DNA of 12,133 bases from Hyphomicrobiales bacterium (GTDB lineage Bacteria > Pseudomonadota > Alphaproteobacteria > Rhizobiales > Xanthobacteraceae): positions 1 through 12,133 of the forward strand of contig JAKFYO010000087.1 in the NCBI GenBank assembly GCA_021730825.1. Direction: 5' to 3'. Below, piece by piece: positions 1 through 9,172 of this stretch. A program made the position numbers and the translations under genes. Numbering within the stretch: position 1 is the first letter of the stretch; each line of letters starts with the position of its first letter. Under the pieces are notes generated by a model. The model did not search any database. It was not told where the DNA came from and was given only the letters and a program-made list of their open reading frames with translations.

Positions 1-1198
1 GGACGATCTCGATACGCCCCTGAAAGCAAAACAAAAAGGCATTGCGGCGCGCCGCTTGCCCGTGAGCCCGCTTGTCTTACTGACGACGGCACTTGCGGGC
101 GTGCTTGCCGTCGCGGTCGGCTGGGTCGTGATCTATGACGATCCGCTCGGGGGCGAACCACGCCATATCGTCAAGATCGAGCAGATCGTACCGGCCGGAC
201 CGCAGAACAAGACTTCGCCCGAGGCGAAGCGCGAGCAACCGCCGCAACCGCCATCACAGAGCAGCGATCAGCGCACCATCACCATTATCGACGGCAATAC
301 CGGCGCCAAGCGCGACATCGTGATCAATGACCCAAAGGGCAAGAACAACACGCAGAAGGATGTTCCGCCCGCGAACGAGCCGACCAACAATGTACCGCCT
401 ACCGACAATCGCCTGATCGAAAATTCAAAGCACGGTTCGATTCCGAAAATCGGCCCTGATGGCGTTCGCCCGCTCGATGCCTATGCCAGCCCAATTCCCG
501 TTACCGGCAATGCGGATTCGATGATTGCGATTGTCATCACCGGCCTTGGCGTCAGCGCCAGCGGAACCGGTGACGCGATTTCGAAATTGCCTTCCGCAAT
601 CACGCTCGGCTTCGTGCCCTATGGCAGCGAGCTTACGCGCTGGGTAGCGCGGGCGCGAGGCACCGGCCACGAAGTGCTCCTGCAAATTCCGATGGAGCCC
701 TTCGACTATCCTGATAACGATCCCGGCCCGCAAACGCTGATCGCGAGTGCCGCCAAGGATCAGAACATCGACCGGCTGCATTTCTTTCTGAGCCGCGCGC
801 CCGGCTATGTCGGCGTCGCGAATTTCATGGGTGCACGCTTCACCGCAAATGAAGACGCGCTTGCCGCGATCCTCGCGGAAACCGGGAGACGCGGTCTTCT
901 GTTCCTTGACGACGGCACTTCGCCACGCAGCGTTGCACCAAGGGCCGCAACCAAGACCAAGGCCCCATTCCTGAAAGCGGATCTCGTGATCGATGCCAAG
1001 GCCGAATGGGCCGAGATCGACGCGGCACTCGTGAAGCTGGAAACCATTGCCGCCGAGAAGGGCGTTGCCATCGCTACCGCAAGCTCGCTTCCCGTTACCA
1101 TCGAGCGCATCTCGCGTTGGGCGAAGACGCTGGAAGCCCGCGGCATCCGGCTGGTTCCCGTGAGCGTCGCCTTCCAGCGCAAGCCGAAACAAAGCTGA
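1..1198 (+). CDS. Divergent polysaccharide deacetylase family protein (YibQ/DUF610-like), 5' end cut by window
   Basis: This is a predicted envelope protein of the divergent polysaccharide deacetylase family (Pfam Polysacc_deac_2). Its exact substrate is not established. The frame is open from the first full codon (base 2) and reads [20 protein letters not shown] before the membrane helix. Base 1 is G, so an ATG beginning two bases before the window would give a protein of about 399 residues; the TTG at 56 is internal. Using that numbering, there is a cytoplasmic tail (1-22), one transmembrane anchor (about 23-45), a Pro/Gln/Asn-rich linker (about 55-150) and the deacetylase-like domain (about 175-395). 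Recognisable blocks are [32 protein letters not shown] (quoted in part: [12 protein letters not shown]), [13 protein letters not shown] and [10 protein letters not shown]. The block that reads IDD in many family members reads ITG here, so metal binding may be altered. It lies 32 bp upstream of rppH in the same direction, the arrangement usual in Rhizobiales. The family assignment is firm; enzymatic activity is unproven. Confidence 0.9.
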   Translation, partial: DDLDTPLKAKQKGIAARRLPVSPLVLLTTALAGVLAVAVGWVVIYDDPLGGEPRHIVKIEQIVPAGPQNKTSPEAKREQPPQPPSQSSDQRTITIIDGNTGAKRDIVINDPKGKNNTQKDVPPANEPTNNVPPTDNRLIENSKHGSIPKIGPDGVRPLDAYASPIPVTGNADSMIAIVITGLGVSASGTGDAISKLPSAITLGFVPYGSELTRWVARARGTGHEVLLQIPMEPFDYPDNDPGPQTLIASAAKDQNIDRLHFFLSRAPGYVGVANFMGARFTANEDALAAILAETGRRGLLFLDDGTSPRSVAPRAATKTKAPFLKADLVIDAKAEWAEIDAALVKLETIAAEKGVAIATASSLPVTIERISRWAKTLEARGIRLVPVSVAFQRKPKQS

Positions 1199-1230
1199 CT
1201 GCGACGGCGCGGCGTTGTAGAACGCAGCCC

Positions 1231-1737
1231 ATGAAAAATTTCGAAGACCTGCCTTATCGCCCCTGCGTCGGCCTCGCTGTTTTCAATGCGCAAGGCAAAG
1301 TGTTTGTCGGCCGCCGCCTCGGCGGGCCGGAGCATGTCGATGCCGGTCACGAGTGGCAGATGCCCCAAGGCGGCATCGACGAGGGCGAAGACCCATACGA
1401 AGCGGCACTTCGCGAACTTTACGAAGAAACCAGCATCCGCTCGATCAGAAAGCTCGGCGAAGTCGAAGGCTGGCTCAAATATGACATTCCGGGTGAAATC
1501 GCCGGACAGGCCTGGAAAGGCAAATACCGGGGCCAAAAGCAGAGATGGTTCGCGTTGCGCTTCACCGGCGACGAAAGCGAAATCGACATTGCCACGCCCG
1601 GCGGCGGCGCGCATAAACCTGAATTCGTGGAGTGGCGCTGGGAAAAACTCGAAATCACGCCCGCGTTGATCGTGCCGTTCAAGCGCCGCGTTTATGATGA
1701 TGTCGTGAAGTCATTCATGGAATTTGCCAAGGGCTAA
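1231..1737 (+). CDS. rppH: RNA pyrophosphohydrolase (Nudix hydrolase)
   Basis: The enzyme removes pyrophosphate from the 5' triphosphate of RNA, which starts 5'-end-dependent mRNA decay in the cytoplasm. The protein has 168 residues, the usual size for the family. It opens with [21 protein letters not shown], as in RppH (quoted in part: [10 protein letters not shown]). The Nudix box GX5EX7REUXEEXGU spans about G47-I69 ([14 protein letters not shown] then RELYEETSI), with metal-binding Glu at 62, 65 and 66. Ser replaces the Gly near the end of the box. [13 protein letters not shown] and the later WRWEKLEI segment also fit RppH rather than a generic Nudix enzyme. The ATG at 1231 matches the known N-terminus of the family; the open frame further upstream runs over the deacetylase gene and is not used. 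The ribosome binding site is weak. The next gene starts 2 bases after the stop, so the two are probably co-translated. Confidence 0.95.
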   Translation: MKNFEDLPYRPCVGLAVFNAQGKVFVGRRLGGPEHVDAGHEWQMPQGGIDEGEDPYEAALRELYEETSIRSIRKLGEVEGWLKYDIPGEIAGQAWKGKYRGQKQRWFALRFTGDESEIDIATPGGGAHKPEFVEWRWEKLEITPALIVPFKRRVYDDVVKSFMEFAKG

Positions 1738-1739
1738 CA

Positions 1740-2258
1740 ATGAACGCTGACAGCACCCTGCGATGGCGTGCAATGACGGCCAAAGACCTTGCCGAAGTTC
1801 AGCGTATTTCCGAAGTCATTCATCCGGACTACCCAGAGCGCGACGAAGTCGTCGCGGAAAAACTGATGCTTTCGCCGTCCACCCATTTCATGGCCGTCGA
1901 TGGCGACGGCGTCATACGCGGCTATGCGGTATCCTACCCGTGGATCGCAAATGACATGCCGCAGCTCGATAAATTCATCCGCAAGCTGCCTGACAACGCA
2001 AGCGTGCTTTACATTCACGACGTAGCGCTGCTTCCGACCGCGCGCGGCGCCGGCCTCATACCCGATCTGCTGAAACGATTGAGCGTCGAAGCACGCAAGC
2101 GAAACCTGCAGGAATTTACGCTCGCCGCCATGTACGGCTCGGAGACGGCGTGGTTCCAGCACGGCTTCTGGCGCATGCAGGCAAAAGGCGAACTCGTCGA
2201 TCAGCTTGCGCCTTACGGGCCGGCGGTGTTCATGCACCGGCCGCTCGATCAGGAATAA
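1740..2258 (+). CDS. GNAT family N-acetyltransferase
   Basis: A predicted acetyl-CoA-dependent acetyltransferase of 172 residues with unknown substrate. The GNAT fold is seen in the N-terminal RWRAMTAKDLAEVQRI (beta1-alpha1), the central strand HFMAVDGDGVIRGYAVSYP, then motif A (about 88-112: VLYIHDVALLPTARGAGLIP), and the C-terminal AMYGSETAWFQHGFW, where 'F..HGF' resembles the usual GNAT motif B. The acetyl-CoA loop reads RGAGLI, so the final Gly/Ala of the R-x-x-G-x-G/A consensus is Ile here. The start is clear: AAGGGC lies 6 bases before the ATG, inside the end of rppH. The gene is 2 bp downstream of rppH and is followed at once by a hairpin terminator that overlaps its stop codon. Whether it acts on small molecules or on proteins cannot be told. 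Confidence 0.88.
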   Translation: MNADSTLRWRAMTAKDLAEVQRISEVIHPDYPERDEVVAEKLMLSPSTHFMAVDGDGVIRGYAVSYPWIANDMPQLDKFIRKLPDNASVLYIHDVALLPTARGAGLIPDLLKRLSVEARKRNLQEFTLAAMYGSETAWFQHGFWRMQAKGELVDQLAPYGPAVFMHRPLDQE

Positions 2259-2288
2259 AAAAAGCCGCGGATCGCGCGCGGCTTTTTC
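2257..2288. terminator. Bidirectional rho-independent terminator
   Basis: An 11-bp perfect stem pairs AAAAAGCCGCG (2259-2269) with CGCGGCTTTTT (2277-2287) around a 7-nt loop. On the + strand the stem is followed by the T-rich half GCTTTTTC. On the - strand it is followed by seven T (complement of 2257-2263). It therefore can stop both the rppH/GNAT transcript and the convergent small membrane protein transcript. The left arm starts at the GNAT stop codon (TAA, 2256-2258). Confidence 0.9.
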
Positions 2289-2305
2289 AAGAGAGTAATT
2301 TGAAC

Positions 2306-2554
2306 TTAGGCGCGGCGGCGATCCGCAACAAAGCCGAAGCCGAGACCCACGATCCCGCCGATCAAAGCGCACAGCGCGACGTGGTTGAATTGCCGGTTGG
2401 TCAGATCGCCCTTTTCCTTCGGCTCGACCTGCACCGGAACATTGATAACCGGAATGACCGATGCCGCCTGCGGCGGCTTGGTAACAAATCCGACTAATCC
2501 CCCCGCGACGATACCCAAAAGCAAACAGATCACCTTCAGATTATTCAACGGCAT
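2306..2554 (-). CDS. Small two-helix membrane protein of unknown function
   Basis: An 82-residue protein I do not recognise. It has two hydrophobic segments, about 7-25 (VICLLLGIVAGGLVGFV) and about 58-77 (VALCALIGGIVGLGFGFVA), both rich in Gly, so it should be a small inner-membrane hairpin. The 30-residue loop between them contains KPPQAASVIPVINVPVQVEP and a charged KEKGDL stretch, and the protein ends in basic RRRA. A good Shine-Dalgarno sequence (GAAAGGG on the - strand, 2562-2568) lies 7 bases before the ATG, which supports that the gene is real. It has its own terminator immediately downstream and lies after the atp operon terminator, so it is probably a separate transcription unit. Its promoter would have to lie in about 2570-2660. 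The function is unknown; location beside the F1 genes does not by itself show a link to ATP synthase. Confidence 0.72.
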   Translation of the reverse strand: MPLNNLKVICLLLGIVAGGLVGFVTKPPQAASVIPVINVPVQVEPKEKGDLTNRQFNHVALCALIGGIVGLGFGFVADRRRA

Positions 2555-2572
2555 CGCGGCACCCTTTCTCGG

Positions 2573-2640
2573 TTAGGCCGCCTCCGCGGCCAGTGGCTTA
2601 AAACCCCCAACGGTGTCTGCGAGTTCCATCAATGGCCGGC
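2573..2640 (-). pseudogene. Relic of an atpD 3' end (internally deleted)
   Basis: On the - strand, 2629-2573 reads MELADTVGGFKPLAAEAA and a TAA stop. The intact AtpD encoded nearby has [10 protein letters not shown] at residues 430-439 and ends LAAEAA, so the relic looks like the last part of atpD with about 30 residues missing between the two blocks. In the aligned parts GAACTCGC[C/A]GACACC, GG[C/T]TT[C/T]AAG and CTGGC[T/C]GCGGA[A/G]GCGGC[G/C]TAA all differences are at third codon positions and silent. Weaker similarity continues upstream to about 2640 (CCGGC...) but with a one-base shift, which favours a dead fragment over a conserved gene. It lies between the atp operon terminator and the small membrane protein gene. 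Alternative: a short translated leader peptide. Confidence 0.6.
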
Positions 2641-2652
2641 AGATCGACCCGC

Positions 2653-2683
2653 AAAAAAAGCCGCGCAGAATGCGCGGCTTTTG
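2653..2683 (-). terminator. Rho-independent terminator of the atp operon
   Basis: A 12-bp perfect stem pairs AAAAGCCGCGCA (2656-2667) with TGCGCGGCTTTT (2671-2682) around a 3-nt loop. Read on the - strand it is followed by a run of seven T (complement of 2653-2659). It lies about 20 bp beyond the atpC stop codon. The + strand side has only four T, so it should act mainly on the atp transcript. Confidence 0.92.
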
Positions 2684-2703
2684 AATTTCTAGCTTCGCGA
2701 GAT

Positions 2704-3120
2704 TTAGTGCGCGGCGTGCGTTCCGCCGCCGAGCTGCGCTTGCACGGCTTTGAGCTGGAACAGCGTTTCCGCCATCTTGAAGCGCGCTTCGTCGGACGGC
2801 GCCGCAGCGAGCTTCGCCTCGTAAGCGGAAACGGAAGCTGCGAACTCGGTCATGTTCACGTCTTCGACCGCGGTCGCGTCTTCCGCGAGGATCGTAAGAC
2901 CCTTCTCGTTCACTTCCGCAAAGCCGCCGCGAACGTAGAGACGCGTGACGTTGCCGCCTGCCTTCACGGTCAGGATGCCCGGACGCAGCGTGGAGACGAC
3001 CGGCGTATGCATCGGCAGCACCGTGAATTCGCCTTCCGCGCCCGGAACGATGACCTCGTCCACTTCCCCGGAAAAGAGAAGCTTGGCGGGCGAGACGAGT
3101 TCGAACTTGAACATGGCCAT
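2704..3120 (-). CDS. atpC: F1F0 ATP synthase subunit epsilon
   Basis: The epsilon subunit of F1 is part of the central stalk. It links gamma to the c-ring and can inhibit ATP hydrolysis. The protein has 138 residues. The N-terminal beta-sandwich is clear: FKFELVSPAKLLFSGEVDEV, PGAEGEFTVLPMHTPVVSTL (quoted in part: EGEFTVLPMHTPV) and the YVRGGFAEV strand at about 62-70. The C-terminal part, from about 95, is the predicted helical hairpin, ending in a Gly/His-rich tail. Either ATG at 3120 or ATG at 3114 (giving MFKFEL) could be used; the upstream region has only a weak GAGA ribosome binding site. It is the last gene of the operon, 12 bp after atpD. Confidence 0.97.
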   Translation of the reverse strand: MAMFKFELVSPAKLLFSGEVDEVIVPGAEGEFTVLPMHTPVVSTLRPGILTVKAGGNVTRLYVRGGFAEVNEKGLTILAEDATAVEDVNMTEFAASVSAYEAKLAAAPSDEARFKMAETLFQLKAVQAQLGGGTHAAH

Positions 3121-3132
3121 TAGAAATCTCGC

Positions 3133-5465
<2,333 letters not shown>

Positions 5466-5482
5466 TGGCTAGGACTCTTCCT

Positions 5483-7578
<2,096 letters not shown>

Positions 7579-7867
7579 CTGTGACTATTCTTTTTTTACC
7601 CGTTCCAAGCGCTCGGCACCGCGGCAAGCGGCCCGTAAGCTCTTGGAATTCAAGTGGGAATTCCGATTTTGCAAGAGACTAGGGAGTGCCCCCGAAAGCC
7701 CCGTAAAATCGGGCGTTTGCTACCATGCGGGCGCGTCGTTACGCAATGTTTTCCCCGGTCCGATTTGCCGCATGGCTTGAGGAAATCCGGCCCTATCGGG
7801 CGCATCGAATGAGACTTCTCAGTAGCGCCGCCGGGATGCAACGCTCGTGTTTCGGGATTCGGGCGGA
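7579..7867. promoter_or_regulatory. Divergent intergenic region with the presumed atp operon promoter
   Basis: This 289-bp stretch without a gene separates atpH (-) from the SulP gene (+), so the atp operon promoter should lie here. Near 7640-7677 it holds nested inverted repeats (listed separately). A weak candidate for the atp promoter on the - strand is TTGCAA, then 16 bases, then TGAATT (roughly 7675-7648), but the match to consensus is poor. A second short inverted repeat, CCCG-TAAAAT-CGGG, lies at about 7700-7713. I found no good promoter for the SulP gene and no convincing small ORF. Confidence 0.4.
7640..7677. repeat. Nested inverted repeats upstream of atpH
   Basis: GGAATTC (7645-7651) pairs with GAATTCC (7658-7664) over a 6-base spacer, and the outer CTCTT (7640-7644) pairs with AAGAG (7673-7677), with eight unpaired bases (7665-7672) on one side. 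Each inner arm also contains the self-complementary GAATTC. The element lies about 60-100 bp before the atpH start, overlapping the weak promoter candidate, so it could be an operator or a structured 5' leader. That role is inference. Confidence 0.5.
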
Positions 7868-9172
7868 ATGGATCAGCGCGGACAGGAACTTTCGGACGGC
7901 GGACGGCACCTTGAGCGCGACTTCCAGTTCAAGCCGGCCCTCGTTTCCACGCTGAAGCATGGCTATAGCCGCGCCAGCTTCCGCGACGACGCCCTTGCAG
8001 GGCTGACCGTCGCCATCGTAGCCCTGCCCCTTTCCATGGCGCTTGCCATCGCCTCCGGCCTGCCGCCTGAGCGTGGGCTCTACACCGCCATCGTCGGCGG
8101 TTTCCTGATCTCGCTCCTCGGCGGCAGCCGCTTCCAGATCGGCGGGCCTGCCGGCGCTTTCATCGTCCTGATCTCGCTGACCGTCGAACGCCACGGCTAT
8201 GACGGGCTGGTACTCGCGACCGCCATCGCGGGGCTCATCATGATCGCGGTCGGGCTGCTCAGGCTCGGGACCTACATCAGACACATTCCGCATACCGTCA
8301 CGGTCGGCTTTGCGGCCGGCATTGCCGTCATCATCTTCGCGAGCCAGCTTCGGGATTTTCTCGGGCTAGAGATCGCAAAGGAGCCCGGACCGCTGCTCGC
8401 GAAACTCGCCGCCCTCTGGAATGCGCTCCCCACGATCAAGCCCGCCGCACTCGCCATCAGCATCCTGGGTGCGCTTGTCATCGTCCTGATCCGGAGATTC
8501 CTGCCGCGCTGGCCGGGCTTCCTGATCGTCGTGGTCCTGAGCGCGGGGTTTGTCGCGCTGGCTCAACCCGATGTTGCCACCATCGGCTCGCGCTTCGGCG
8601 CGGTGCCGAGCTCCTTGCCCGCGCCCGGTCTCCCGGTTTTCGATCTGGCGAAGATTTACGCCGTGCTGCCGGATGCAATCGCGATTGCCCTGCTGGGCTC
8701 GATCGAATCGCTCCTGTCAGCCGTCGTCGCCGACCGCATGAGCGGCGACAAGCACCGCTCGAACGGAGAACTGGTCGCACAGGGCCTGGCGAATATCGGC
8801 TCCGTCGCATTCGGGGGCATGCCGGTCACCGGCACCATTGCGCGCACCGCCACCAACGTACGAAGCGGCGCAAAGAGCCCGGTATCGGGCTTGCTGCATG
8901 CGGTCTATCTCCTGGTCTTCATGATGATCGCGGCCCCGCTCGCGGTGCATATTCCGCTCGCCGCCCTTGCGGCAGTATTGGTCGTGGTCGCGTTCAACAT
9001 GTCGGACCACCACGAATTTCGCGCGCTGCTGATGCGCTCATGGCCCGAGGCAATCGTGCTGCTCGCGGTGTTTCTGATTACCGCGTTCTACGATCTGGTT
9101 GCTGCCATCGGCATCGGCGTCGCGCTTTCGTTTCTCTTCCGCGCATGGCGACTGCGGAAGATTTCCAGCTAG
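7868..9172 (+). CDS. SulP family inorganic anion transporter lacking a STAS domain
   Basis: A predicted inner-membrane anion transporter of the SulP/SLC26 family; the substrate (sulfate, bicarbonate or another anion) cannot be read from the sequence. The ATG at 7868 gives 434 residues; a GTG at 7847 would add 7, and neither has a clear ribosome binding site. After a cytoplasmic tail (about 1-40) come the family blocks LAGLTVAIVALPLSMALAIA (43-62), PPERGLYTAIVGGF (66-79) and QIGGPAGAF (90-98), then alternating hydrophobic segments to about residue 425. The second half contains the conserved SIESLLSAVVADRMSGDKH and MPVTGTIARTATN. Most SulP proteins continue with a cytoplasmic STAS domain to about 550 residues; this one stops at FRAWRLRKISS just after the last helix. 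Its TAG stop overlaps the stop of the convergent priA in the palindrome CTAG. It lies alone between priA and atpH, opposite in direction to both. Confidence 0.9.
   Translation: MDQRGQELSDGGRHLERDFQFKPALVSTLKHGYSRASFRDDALAGLTVAIVALPLSMALAIASGLPPERGLYTAIVGGFLISLLGGSRFQIGGPAGAFIVLISLTVERHGYDGLVLATAIAGLIMIAVGLLRLGTYIRHIPHTVTVGFAAGIAVIIFASQLRDFLGLEIAKEPGPLLAKLAALWNALPTIKPAALAISILGALVIVLIRRFLPRWPGFLIVVVLSAGFVALAQPDVATIGSRFGAVPSSLPAPGLPVFDLAKIYAVLPDAIAIALLGSIESLLSAVVADRMSGDKHRSNGELVAQGLANIGSVAFGGMPVTGTIARTATNVRSGAKSPVSGLLHAVYLLVFMMIAAPLAVHIPLAALAAVLVVVAFNMSDHHEFRALLMRSWPEAIVLLAVFLITAFYDLVAAIGIGVALSFLFRAWRLRKISS

Noticed and set aside
56..58. TTG as start codon of the deacetylase gene
   Set aside because: The frame is open and protein-like back to base 2, with a plausible MDDLDTPL start just outside the window, so TTG 56 is internal.
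425..1614. Two overlapping - strand open frames of 255 and 269 codons
   Set aside because: They lie opposite the deacetylase and rppH genes; no motifs and no ribosome binding site were seen.
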